64,000 nt of DNA from NCBI GenBank assembly GCA_902802305.1, contig CADCLG010000015.1:1-64000 (forward strand), given 5' to 3'. The translations under genes and the position numbers were made by a program. How positions within the stretch are numbered: position 1 is the stretch's first letter; each line of letters starts with the position of its first letter. This DNA is from an uncultured Spirochaetaceae bacterium. GTDB taxonomy: Bacteria > Spirochaetota > Spirochaetia > Treponematales > Treponemataceae. This document shows, piece by piece, positions 44,812-55,400 of this stretch. The notes under the pieces were generated by a model. It was not told the DNA's origin. It saw only the letters and a program-made list of their open reading frames with translations, and ran no database searches.

Positions 44812-44924
44812 TACGAAAGCCCTTTTAAGGGGCTGCGGGTGACAAACTGCAATAGGCTTGAACGTAAGTGAAAGCATGGGACTTAAGTCTCAGCTTGAGA
44901 ACCTAGCCTTATAGGCTAAGTGCA
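44812..44924 (+). ncRNA. Possible structured RNA at the 3' side of the IS200-type element
   Basis: About 110 non-coding bases separate tnpA from the right-end hairpin. Short pairable blocks are visible (CCTTTTAAGG; ACTTAAGT; AGCCTTATAGGCT). Related IS605 elements keep guide-RNA (omega RNA) scaffolds at this end. Here there is no TnpB, so this may be a leftover scaffold or simply element DNA. Low certainty. Confidence 0.25.
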
Positions 44925-45025
44925 AACCACCCCTTTGAGGGGTGGTTATGATTTCTGCAAAAATTTGTTTTGTAGACTATTGGAATTATTTGTAGTATAC
45001 TATACATAATGAGGAGGTTTGGATA

Positions 45026-45571
45026 ATGATTAATGTATTTATTGATGAATTTACACCTTGCCTCAAAGATAATAAAACTGGTGAACTTGTACAAACAGAG
45101 GTTCTTCGTATTGGTCGAAAATCATTTTTGAAAAAATATAATGAGAAAAATGGTTGGTATGTTAATTGGGACGAGCTTCTTGATGAAAATGAAGTTTATG
45201 CTCTTGTTGTAGAAGGGTCTGTAGATATTCAAGGTCTTGTTGCTTTGCATAAAGATGATTGTGCAAAGGCTGTATATGTAACATGGATGTGTGCAAGTCC
45301 AGAAAACAATCACCAGATAAATCAAGAAACAAAATATAAGGGTGTTGGTGGACATCTATTTGCAATAGCTGCAAAAAAATCCATTGAATGGGGATATGAT
45401 GGTATGTTGTACGGATTTGCCGCAGACAAACCACTTCTTGAACACTACATGATGGTTTTTAATGCAGAATTTATAGGTATTCAACATCCATTTCACTTTC
45501 TGATTGATGAAGAAAATGCAAAAAAAATAACGGAGGTTTACACTTATGAATGGACAGATGACAAAATATAA
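45026..45571 (+). CDS. GNAT-family acetyltransferase-like protein
   Basis: The 181-residue protein has the GNAT acetyl-CoA motif in KGVGGHLFAIAAKKSIEWGYDG, then LLEHYMMVFNAEFIG, which resembles the motif B helix and strand. The N-terminal part includes LVVEGSVDIQGLVAL, a typical beta strand pair. The substrate is unknown. An ideal ribosome site (GAGGAGG) and a TATACT -10 precede it. Its 3' end overlaps a small ORF, so the two are probably coupled. A toxin or antibiotic-modifying role is conceivable but not shown. Confidence 0.7.
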   Translation: MINVFIDEFTPCLKDNKTGELVQTEVLRIGRKSFLKKYNEKNGWYVNWDELLDENEVYALVVEGSVDIQGLVALHKDDCAKAVYVTWMCASPENNHQINQETKYKGVGGHLFAIAAKKSIEWGYDGMLYGFAADKPLLEHYMMVFNAEFIGIQHPFHFLIDEENAKKITEVYTYEWTDDKI

Positions 45572-45722
45572 GGAAAGCCTTTCCAAGACTCTAAAACCAA
45601 TTCCTTTTAGTGAAATAAAGGGTACGATGGATTATCGTGGACTATTAGCCTATGCAAAATCAAAGGGTAAAAAAGTTTCCGAGCTAACTCAACAAGAAAA
45701 AAAGAAGTTTTATAAAGAGTAG
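45546..45722 (+). CDS. Small basic protein overlapping the GNAT gene
   Basis: The ATG at 45546 overlaps the end of the GNAT-like gene by 26 bases and opens a 58-codon frame. The sequence reads IKGTMDYRGLLAYAKSKGKK, then VSELTQQEKKKFYKE. The DYRxLxxYAKSKGKKVSELT pattern recalls small proteins that accompany GNAT or toxin-like genes in mobile regions. It could be a partner or antitoxin; that is inference. Confidence 0.55.
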   Translation: MNGQMTKYKESLSKTLKPIPFSEIKGTMDYRGLLAYAKSKGKKVSELTQQEKKKFYKE

Positions 45723-45730
45723 TATATAAT

Positions 45731-46040
45731 TTAATTAGTATCTGTCAATTCTAGCTCAAGCCACTCTCCGCGGAGTTCGAATGGTGTAATTTCGATGTTC
45801 CATGGGAGAAGTTTTTCCCAGTCGGATTCTGTTTGGGCATAAGGAGCCTGTTCGAAAAGATTGCACAGATTGTTAAAATCAAGTATCCGACAAGGGCATC
45901 TAGATTCATTTCATTTCCGATTATAGAACACAATCTCGAAATTTAAGTCTCTTGCTTCTAACAGCTTTTTATACTGAACTACAAGATTTTGTATTAGGCT
46001 AGAATTGACGGAAACTATCCAATTATTTATTCCTAGATAA
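45731..46040 (-). pseudogene. Decayed gene remnant of unknown family
   Basis: On the minus strand two separate frames give protein-like sequence. One is NWIVSVNSSLIQNLVVQYKK and LLEARDLNFEIVFYNR (about 45925-46040). The other is CRILDFNNLCNLFEQAPYAQ, then WEKLLPWNIEITPFELRGEW to a stop at 45731-45733. They are separated by stop codons and a frame change, and no start is seen. I do not recognise the family. It also fills the 338-bp gap before the next gene. Confidence 0.5.
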
Positions 46041-46060
46041 TTACTTTTCTCTATGTTATA

Positions 46061-47653
46061 ATGTCAATTATGGAAGAAAGATTTTTACCGATTGGCATTC
46101 AGGATTTTGAAAAACTCAGAAAAAATAATTGTGTTTATGTAGACAAAACTGCATTTGTATACAAGTTGGCCAGATCAAAGTGTCCTTATTTTCTTTCCCG
46201 TCCCCGCCGTTTTGGAAAAAGCCTTTTTCTTTCTACACTTGAAGCCTATTTTTTAGGAAAAAAAGAATTATTCAAAGGTCTTGCAATCGAAAAGTATGAA
46301 GCCGAAAATACTGAAGCTTGGGCTGAATATCCTGTTCTTAAGTTTTCACTGGCAAGCGGTGAGTTTACAAAGGAAAACGGACTTCAAAATGCATTGGTTT
46401 TCAGTCTTAATTTTTTTGAAGAAAAATATCAACTTGCTGCACATTCTGATTTATCTCTTCCGGAAAGATTTAGAGAAGATTTAATTCTTGCCTTCCAGAA
46501 AACAGGTCGGGGTGTTGTTGTTCTTGTTGATGAATATGATAATCCCTTATTAAAAAATATAAATGTAAACAAAGAGCAGGAAGAAGCAAACCGCGCACTT
46601 TACAAAGGCTTTTTTGCAGTTCTTAAGGATTGCGATGCCTATCTTCGCTTTGTATTTTTTACCGGAGTTACAAAGTTCAGCAAAGTCAGCATTTTCAGTG
46701 ATCTAAATCAACTTAAAGATATTTCACTCGATAGAAATTATGATGCAATCTGCGGAATTACCCAGGAAGAGCTGGAAGAAAACTTTGTACCAGAAATTGA
46801 GGCGATGGCAGCAGAAAATGATTTTACAAAGGAAGAATGCCTGACAGAACTAAAGCGCATGTATGACGGCTATCATTTCTGCATGAACTGTCCAGATATT
46901 TATAATCCTTTCAGTCTTCTTAATGCCTTTTCAGAAAATAAATTGGGTTCTTATTGGTTTGCAAGCGGAACACCTACTTTTCTTATTAATAAATTAAGTG
47001 CAATTAATTTTGATCCACGTTTTTTTATTGAAACCGTAAAGATTTCAGAAAAGAATATATCCGATTACCGACCAGACAATCCCGACCCGATACCTCTTTT
47101 TTACCAGAGTGGCTATCTTACAATCAAGGATTGGAACAAAAAACAGCTTTCCTATAAGTTGGGCTTTCCAAATGATGAAGTAAAATATGGTTTTTTAGAT
47201 TCTCTTGCGCCTACATATCTAAAAGTTGAGAACAAACCGGCTCCATTCAATATTGATTTGCTGGATGATGCTGTTGAAGAAGGCGATACCGATGGAATCC
47301 GCGACTGGTTTAAGTCTTTGTTCGCGTTGCTTCCATATCCGACTAGCGGTGACTTGGATAGTGTTACAGAGCAAAGTTTTCAGAATGTAATATACATTAC
47401 CCTTGTTGTTCTTGGAAAATATTGCCGCACCGAAGTTCATTCGTCAAAGGGACGGGCAGACTGCATTGTTGAAACCGATGATTACGTTTACATATTTGAG
47501 TTTAAGCGAGATTCATCAGCCAGAGAAGCTCTTACACAAATTGAAGACCAGGGCTATGCCATTCCCTATACCGCTGATAAAAGAAAGCTTTTTAAGATTG
47601 GTGTAAACTTTTCCAGCACAGAAAGAAACATAAACGAATGGGAAGTGAAATAA
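46061..47653 (+). CDS. AAA-ATPase-like protein with C-terminal PD-(D/E)XK-type nuclease domain
   Basis: The protein matches the family of predicted AAA-ATPases common in gut bacteria. It starts LPIGIQDFEKLRKNNCVYVDKT, then has a P-loop-like RPRRFGKSLFLSTL (near residue 50) and Walker B VVVLVDEYDNPLL. The C-terminal ~100 residues contain HSSKGRADCIVETDDYVYIFEFK, the nuclease-like D...ExK core. Function is unknown; anti-phage or mobile-element roles have been suggested for such fusions. A TATAAT (46057-46062) overlaps the first ATG, so translation may begin leaderless at 46070 (MEERFLP). Confidence 0.85.
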   Translation: MSIMEERFLPIGIQDFEKLRKNNCVYVDKTAFVYKLARSKCPYFLSRPRRFGKSLFLSTLEAYFLGKKELFKGLAIEKYEAENTEAWAEYPVLKFSLASGEFTKENGLQNALVFSLNFFEEKYQLAAHSDLSLPERFREDLILAFQKTGRGVVVLVDEYDNPLLKNINVNKEQEEANRALYKGFFAVLKDCDAYLRFVFFTGVTKFSKVSIFSDLNQLKDISLDRNYDAICGITQEELEENFVPEIEAMAAENDFTKEECLTELKRMYDGYHFCMNCPDIYNPFSLLNAFSENKLGSYWFASGTPTFLINKLSAINFDPRFFIETVKISEKNISDYRPDNPDPIPLFYQSGYLTIKDWNKKQLSYKLGFPNDEVKYGFLDSLAPTYLKVENKPAPFNIDLLDDAVEEGDTDGIRDWFKSLFALLPYPTSGDLDSVTEQSFQNVIYITLVVLGKYCRTEVHSSKGRADCIVETDDYVYIFEFKRDSSAREALTQIEDQGYAIPYTADKRKLFKIGVNFSSTERNINEWEVK

Positions 47654-47809
47654 TTTTTTATTAATCTAGCATACACCATACAAAAACAAGTTATTATTTC
47701 TTTGTAAAGATTTCTTGTGTATATATGAACTATATGGTATATTAAATATAGTTTTTATTTACTGAAAAAATATTCTGTGAAAAAATATTCAGTAATATGG
47801 AGATAAAAT

Positions 47810-49171
47810 ATGTTTCTTGGAAGGGAAAAAGAGCTTTCTGAATTATGTGCGCAATTTAAATCAAATAAAAAAACAGCAGTGCTTGTCTATGGAAAGAGGC
47901 GTGTTGGGAAATCAACTTTAATAAAGGAAGCGGCTAAGAACTTTGATGGAACAGTTATTAATCATTTATGCGTAAAAAGCAGCTACGAGGGAAATCTCAT
48001 GCTTTTATGCAGAAGTGTTTCTATGTCATTAGGATTGCCTGATATATCATTCCCAACAATTTTTGATTTATTTGAATTCCTGAAAAAACAGTCTGCAAAA
48101 ATCCTTCTTATTCTTGACGAATATCAGTATTTTAAAGAATCAAAAAAAGATATGGAAGTTGATTCGTTTATGCAGATAATTGTTGACGACCTTCCAGAAA
48201 ATATCAAGATAGTTTTTTGCGGGTCATATATTGCGATTATGAAGGAGCTTTTGCAAGAACAGAATCCATTATTCGGCAGATTTACGGCCGTAATGCGCAT
48301 AGAGGAGTTTGATTATTTTGAAGCATCACAATTCTATACACAGTTATCCAACCGTGAAAAAATCAGATTTTATTCTGTTTTCGGTGGATCTCCTTATGTT
48401 CTTTCAAATCTGGACTATAATAAAACTTTGGAAGAAAATATTTCAAACTTATTGATTGAACAAAACAGTCTTTTGCGTACTTATATAGAAAGTATTATGC
48501 TGAGGGAGATTCAAAAAAATTACGATATCAGAATTCTTGAAATAATAGGGAACGGAAAAAAGAAATATAAAGAGATTTCGAACTTTTTAGGAACAGTTGA
48601 TACTGGTTTACTGGATAAACAATTAAAAAATCTCCTGAATATGGAAACCCTCGTAAAAGTTTTTCCTATCAATAAAGCTGGTGACAAGAAAAAACAGTTC
48701 TATGAAATAAAGGATAACCTGCTTCGCTTTTATTTTACGTATATTTTTTCAAAAGATACATTAATTGAAAAATTCGGAAAAGATGCTTTTTTTGCAAACA
48801 ACATACAAGATTCTTTGAATACTTTTATAAGCTATCGTTTTGAAGGAATTGTGATTCAATATTTTAAACGACTTGCACATTCAGGTAAACTAACAGGAAT
48901 AGAGGATTTTGGAAGCTATTGGTATGATGATTCAAAGAGTGGTAAAAATGGACAATTTGATTGTGTTCTAAAAGAGCAAGAGGGTTACGATTTTTATGAA
49001 GTGAAGTTTTACGAAAAGCCAATGGCCTTGAATGAATGTGAAAAAGAAGAAAACCAAATACGTTCTATAATCGGACTCCCTTGCAAGAATATTGGTTTTA
49101 TATGTTCTGCCGGCTTTAATTTTGAAGAAGAAAAATATAAACTGTTATCAGCAGAGGATTTGTATTTGTGA
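47810..49171 (+). CDS. ATP-binding protein, archaeal-type AAA ATPase with DUF234-like C-terminus
   Basis: The 453-residue protein begins FLGREKELSEL and has Walker A YGKRRVGKSTLIKEA (near residue 30) and Walker B ILLILDEYQYF. It has a winged-helix-like middle (KYKEISNFLGTVDTGLLDKQLKNL). The C-terminal segment has GQFDCVLKEQEGYDFYEVKFY, the D...ExK core of a PD-(D/E)XK-like fold. This fits the ATPase plus DUF234 family, whose role is unknown. It is a stand-alone gene in the same direction as the previous ATPase, inside the proposed invertible segment. Confidence 0.85.
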   Translation: MFLGREKELSELCAQFKSNKKTAVLVYGKRRVGKSTLIKEAAKNFDGTVINHLCVKSSYEGNLMLLCRSVSMSLGLPDISFPTIFDLFEFLKKQSAKILLILDEYQYFKESKKDMEVDSFMQIIVDDLPENIKIVFCGSYIAIMKELLQEQNPLFGRFTAVMRIEEFDYFEASQFYTQLSNREKIRFYSVFGGSPYVLSNLDYNKTLEENISNLLIEQNSLLRTYIESIMLREIQKNYDIRILEIIGNGKKKYKEISNFLGTVDTGLLDKQLKNLLNMETLVKVFPINKAGDKKKQFYEIKDNLLRFYFTYIFSKDTLIEKFGKDAFFANNIQDSLNTFISYRFEGIVIQYFKRLAHSGKLTGIEDFGSYWYDDSKSGKNGQFDCVLKEQEGYDFYEVKFYEKPMALNECEKEENQIRSIIGLPCKNIGFICSAGFNFEEEKYKLLSAEDLYL

Positions 49172-49310
49172 GATTTTAATTCTTTACTATAAGGCATTGC
49201 ATATCCCTTTTGAGCAAGAGCTTGGAAAATAAATTGATATTTTCTTTAAGATAAAGTCATTTTATGTATTGTTAGAAGATTTAGAAGAAATCGTAAGCAT
49301 CGAATAAATG

Positions 49311-49346
49311 AATAAAGCCCGAACACAAAAATGTTCGGGCTTTATT
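49311..49346. terminator. Perfect 15-bp hairpin downstream of the giant gene
   Basis: AATAAAGCCCGAACA (49311-49325), loop CAAAAA and TGTTCGGGCTTTATT (49332-49346). The AT-rich stem base gives modest T runs on both strands, so it can act in both directions between the convergent ATPase and giant genes. Confidence 0.8.
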
Positions 49347-49361
49347 CGTTTTAGCAAGGCT

Positions 49362-49392
49362 CCTGCAACCTGTGGGGTTTACAGGTTGCAGG
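49362..49392 (-). terminator. Second hairpin directly after the giant gene stop
   Basis: CCTGCAACCTGT (49362-49373), a 7-base loop and ACAGGTTGCAGG (49381-49392) form a perfect 12-bp stem 20 bases past the giant gene stop. No T run follows directly; it probably works together with the next hairpin. Confidence 0.6.
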
Positions 49393-49412
49393 GAATGATG
49401 TTACTTCCAAAA

Positions 49413-52400
49413 TTACTCTGGACGCTGTTTACCAAACTCAAGGTTAGATGCTGCATAGCCAACTACTGGTGTACCAGCATTATCAAATCCAAGACATACA
49501 TTCTGGAAGTTTGGATTACCACCCTGAGGAGGAGTAACAGCAGGAACTGTCATATATTCCCAACCACCAAGAGTATAACCTGTTCCTGTCATTAGACCAG
49601 GAGCTACATCTACACCAGCAGTTACAGAACCTGCAGCTGCTTTTGCGTAAGCAAGCTTAATACTATCGCGGCTTCCAGTTTCTGTTGAGTTGTAGTAAGC
49701 AATGTATGGAACATTAGAACTATTTACTTTTACCTGAGTCCAGTTTCCTACAGCACTTGCCTGATCTACTGTAACTTTTGTCAAATTTGTACTTGAATAA
49801 GATGGAAGATACATATAAACCAAGTTAGAATCTGTAGCATCAAATGCAGATATATGGAGTCCATTGTTGCTGTCCAAATCTAATGAAACATAGTTTCCAA
49901 CATATTCAGGGAAATTAACAGTACTGTTAGTCCATGCAATTGCTGTTGTAGGAGCACTTCCTGTAACAGCATTAGTTGAATAACGCAATTTCAATTTAGA
50001 GTCATTATCATCATAGTATATAAGAATAATATGATAATCACTTGTAACTTTCATATCAAAGTATTTAGAAGCAGAACCTTGTGGAGAACCATCCAATCTA
50101 CCTGTTGAATATGTATTAGATCTTGTAGTAGATGTAGTAGTATTTCCTCCATTTTCCGTAAAATTAATTTTCTGTGCATAAGTGCTTCTTGTAGTTACCT
50201 GACTGTCATAATGATTTAGTAAATCTCGACCACTTGTTGCCAAATCATATGACGTGCCAGACACAGTAGTACCAAGTTGGAATGTTCTCATTATAATTTG
50301 CTGATAATAATCATCATAGTATGCAGAATAAACATATGCTGTAGCATCTTTTGAACGACCTTTAGCAATTATTTTTGGATATTGGTATCTTCCTGCCTGT
50401 AAGCCACCAAGGTTTACTGTTTCCAAACTAATACTGTTATTACCGACAGATTCAGTATATGCTCTTATTGTACCTATAGTTATACCTGGTCCCCAAGCCA
50501 TACCATTTGTAACAAGCTCTGCATATCTGTCATAAATCATGTACATTCCACATCCTCCACGATTGAATACTGTTTGATGTATATATCTTCCACTGTCATC
50601 ACGTCCAGTACCCATTTGATCGCCAGCAGACATTTTTGCTAAATACTCTGTATATGCTTCAGTACCATCTTCATTAAACTTTATACGTTGAGGCATAGCA
50701 TATTCTGGGTAATTTCCACCAGAACTAGCATTACCAGCTCCTGTTCCAGCTCCATCGCCATATGCCCCGCTAGGTCCACCAGATGGATTGAAATATCCAA
50801 ATACAGGATCATTTCCTTCCATGAACATAGTTGGATAACCTCCATTCTTTGTACGGTCACCTCCGTTATGCATATCCCACAGAATCAAGTACCTGTCATC
50901 TGTAAGCAGTACATTCTTTGTTGTATAATAATCAGGCTCGCGGTTGTATGCTTTTTCATAATCATTAACAGTAGCATTACCAGAAGTAAGCTGTGCATTA
51001 GAAGTATTCGTTGCTGTACCGTAAGAATTATTGTTGTTCACATTATTCAGAGAACGGACATAAACAGGAACCGCTTCTGTTCCTTCATTTACAAATACTT
51101 CAAGATAACCGCTCTTACCGATGGTATTTGCAGCACTGAATCCTGTATAGTCAGCTGCCGTTCCTGAGAATGAAACTGTTGTGCCGGTCGGTCCTGTCAG
51201 TTTAGTAGCTGCAGTTGCTGTATCAACAATTCTTACTGCACTAGGATTCAGGTTGAATCCGCTTACCGTAATAAAGTCTGCTGCATAGGTTGCTGCAGAG
51301 GTATTTGCTGCATACATGATACTGTACTTACCGTTTGCAGAACGAATGTTGTTATCTTTCAAGCCGCCTTTCTTACGGTTCTTGGTCTGTATCTTTGTAA
51401 TATAAGGAACAACATCCGTCCTGTAATAGCTTGTGTAATCTACAGCATCGGTAATCTTACCATCGGCGTTTACTGCTTTGACCGCAGTAACCTTGTCACC
51501 AGTATGACCTGTAGTATTTGTTGTATAAAGAAGCTGACCTACTGTGTACTTAGCTCCAGATACACCATTATACGTAGAGATAACTGTATCCATAGCTCCA
51601 GAAGCAGTATTTGTTGTAGAAGTAGTGTAAGAAGACATCTGGTTAGTATATACAATGTTATCTTCCGTAGCAGCTGCTATTGCATCCCCTGTAACATTCA
51701 AGCCTACTGTACCACGGTCATTTGCCATAACCTTAATAGCCTTATCTGCACCAGCAACACCAGAAATCTGTGAAGAATCAAAATGCAGTTTGAAGTAAAT
51801 AGTATTTCCACCAGACTGAGTAGAATCTTCTCCAGCAAATTCCCACTTGATTCCGTCTTCAGCCAAATCATCAGCAGCACCAGTTGCAACCCAAGATGTA
51901 CCACTTCGTACACCAACTTTAACAAAGTCAGTATCCTCATATCTGTAATCAGCCAAAGAATCAGTTCCTGAAGCAGGCTTATTTGTCAAACCATCAACAC
52001 TTACGTAAATCTCATCTACGAATACATTGTCGTTTGCAGCACCTTCGATGGTTACCTTACCAGAAACCTTAGGATCTTTATCGTAGATACCATTTGTTGC
52101 ATTACTGTTATAGCCAGTTGCATTGAGCCAGTCACTTTCGAGTTCAATGTGTCCCTGTAAGTTTGCTACAGTTGCAGAAGAAGCCAAAGTAGAAGATCCA
52201 TAAATTGAGTTATGAGTCAAATCATCCCAGTAGAATGGTTTAAACCATGCTTTTGGCGCTTCACCATCTGCAAGAACAAGATTGATTGGTAACGACATAG
52301 AAGCTGTATTAGTAGTAAATTCATTTTCTGTAAAGTCATAACCATAACCGTAACGATAACCATTGGTTCTATCTTCTGCAGTTGCTGCTTTACTAGAATC

Positions 52401-55400
52401 ATATACTGTCTGGTCATAGATAGTAAATGCCAATGTAGAATTACCTTCTGCTATCTGATTCTTTAAGAATTCCAGTACAGAAATTTCAATCTTTGTATCG
52501 TTATGAGCTCGTTCACCGGTAGCATGACCGCTTGCCAGAGTCTTAATTGCTGTTGAACCAGAATAATCTGCAACTGCTGTGCCAGTGTCGCCTGTTTTCT
52601 TATATTTATAAGAATATCCAAGACCATTATTACCACCGACAATTTCAGGTATAACAACTAATGGACCCTTTACATTAATACGAGCGTCGACATTAAGAGT
52701 AGTTTTCTTAAGACCAGTATATTGATTTTCATAACCACTTACCCAAGAATCCCACTTTCCATTCAATTCATCTTCACCTACTTCGCCATCACCATTTTCA
52801 TCAGTACCATACATTATACCGGCAAATCTTGGTCCATTGTTCTTTGCAACACAGTCGTAAGATATTTGTGTATTATTGCCAGCCTTATCATAAGCTACAA
52901 AATGCATCTTAATGGCACCATCGTAAAGATTAGATGAGTCAAATGAAGCGATCCAGTTTCTGTTTGCATCAGTACCAGGTGCACCTTCAATCATCCAGTC
53001 ACCATCATCATTCAAAATTACTTCTGTACTTTCACCTAAATCATCTGGATCCATTGCAGATATAATATTCTTTGTACCATAAATATATGAAGCTTCGCCT
53101 GATCCACCTTCCGTTGTCTTATTATCAATAATAAGAGCCACACCAATGTATACAGTCAGGTTATTCTTATTATCAAAGTTAGTGGCAAGTGTAACAGTTG
53201 CAGATGTATGTCCTTCATTCAAAGTAACACCCTGAATTACATAAGGAACATTGTCTATCATACACAAACTGCCAACTCTTACAAGTTTATCCTGCTTCTT
53301 ATCGGTATCTATTGGAAGAGTAAGCTGCGTTCCTGCTATGCTTGCTCCTGTTATTTCGCTCCAATACATACCCTCCTTTTCTTCCAAGTCAGATATAGCA
53401 AACCAGTTATCTCGACCACTTGTTCCAGGTGCAAGCAGAGGATCTACAATATCAGTATCATTTTTTGTAAAGAACATTGCAATTCTATTAAATCCAGATT
53501 CAGTTCCATTCTCAGTAAATGTACCGCTTACTGTGTATGTACCATTAGACTGATAGATTTCGTTGACACCACTTGCAGTCATAACTGGTTGAGAACTTGC
53601 AGATGTAGCACTTATAGATGGACTCGTATTGTCATAGTTGAGCTCAAATGTACTACCTCCTGGATGAGCTCCATTAGACAAACCATCTGTTATGTCAATC
53701 TTATATGTAAGTGCACCCGAACCTGTAGTTTTTCCAACAGGAATACTAAAGTGATATCCAGAGTAAGCCGAATCTCCAGTTCCCCATGTCATAGCCTTCA
53801 CATAGATACTTGAACTTGTAGAATCATAACTTCCCTGTATTGTTTTATTCTGTACTAACGTCTTTCCGCTTCCATCTTCAGTAAAGATAAAACTGCCTAT
53901 ACCAGAATCATCATCTACAGAACCAGTTAAGTACCATTGTCCCCTAATCCACATACCAGAAGTAAGAGATTGTCTTGCAGTGATGTAAGCAGGGTCGTGA
54001 ATATGCTCTGCAGCATACTGTACAAGTTCCAAAGCTTCTTTGTTACCAACAAATGGACTATCAGGGTCAATTGTAAAGTAAACTAATACAGGGTCACTAG
54101 CAAGATGTCTATCAGAAGAACCTACAGCATAAGCCCTTACAGCAACAGTTCTAAATAGGCCATTTACCTTAGAATTAAATTCTCCAAGCTGGTTCAAGGC
54201 AAGGTTCCAGCTTACAGTAGAACCAGTAGTTGCAATACCTTTTCCACCCGGCAAGTATGAATTGTTGGCAATGCTATAAGTTATGCCATTTCTTTCATCC
54301 ATTAAGGTCTGAAGTTTCTCAGCCCATCCTTCACTATCAAATTCTCCATTATACGCAGGGTCAATCTGCAGGTAAACACCTTCTACAGTACTACTCTGAA
54401 TATTAGAAGAACCCATTATTCTTATAGTTCCACCGATAGCTGAACCGTTATCCTCTACTTTTGGATATGTAATTTCTACAGTCGGTTTATCTCCTAAAGG
54501 AATTACCTTTAACTTATGTTTCATATCATCAGATACATTTCCAAGAGCATCTATAGAATACATCCAAATACAAAGGTCAGTTATATCACTATATGAACGC
54601 ATTTGCTCAGATGTCTTATTATACAGAGTCTGAATATATGTATTTAATTTTGGAGCATGATAAACCATAGCTGTTCCATTTGCTGTTCCATTTTGTTGAT
54701 CATCAAATGAAATTCTCCAAGAAGCAATTGCTATACTACTAAAGTATTGGTCAATTTTTGTAAAGTCATCAGTTGCAGGTCTGGTGTTTTCATCTTTTGC
54801 TATAGCAAAGTAAAGTTGAGGTCCATTTCCTTCTGTTATAGATCCTGTTAAAGCTACAGTCTGATCACCATATACCATAGAACCGGCTGTCGGACTTACA
54901 AACGTTACTGTAGGCTTTGTATTATCAAACGTTATAGAAGTAGTTCCTCCACCTGTTGTACCTGCTGCATCTATTGCAGAAATCACAAGCGACTGTGAAC
55001 CAGTAGCTATGGTAGAAGTATCAAGTTCAAAAATTACATCCTGATAACTTATACCATTAACAGTATCAATAGTATAATTATTGTATTTAAGTGTATAAAT
55101 ACTATCGCCAGTAGCTGTAGAGTTTTCAGCCGTAGCAATAGTTACAGCTTTTCCATTTACCGTAATTCCAGAACTGATAATTCCGTTTGCATCAGATGCT
55201 CTATACATAATGTACATCTTACTTCCAGTTCCACCAAATACAGCGTTAATATCTATATTTGTAAGATCAGACCAACCACTACCTGAAACTGCAGCTGTTG
55301 TTATAACACTAGCATTCCATGCATAGTCATTTGGTATAGAAGTTCTGTAATATCTGTTTGAAACGCCAGGATCTGTTGTATCTATCTTAATATATACGAT

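Larger units (their letters stand above)
44240..44947 (+). mobile_element. IS200/IS605-family element with TnpA only
   Basis: A single-strand transposase gene is bracketed by subterminal hairpins. The left one is CCACCTGC-TAT-GCGGGTGG (44240-44258) and the right one AACCACCCC-TTTGA-GGGGTGGTT (44925-44947). Both share the CCACC stem, as expected for TnpA recognition. No tnpB is present. The exact cleavage ends were not determined. It lies inside the proposed invertible segment. Confidence 0.85.
42270..51490. other. Proposed 9.2-kb invertible segment
   Basis: The segment is bounded by two inverted copies of a 93-bp sequence (42270-42362 plus; 51398-51490 minus). Each copy opens with the same inverted-arm, 7-bp-spacer site. 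Recombination there would swap the giant protein's C-terminus for the silent cassette in frame. It contains the silent cassette, an IS200-type element, a GNAT/small-ORF pair, a decayed gene, two ATPase-like genes and the expressed cassette. Inversion itself is inferred. Confidence 0.65.
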
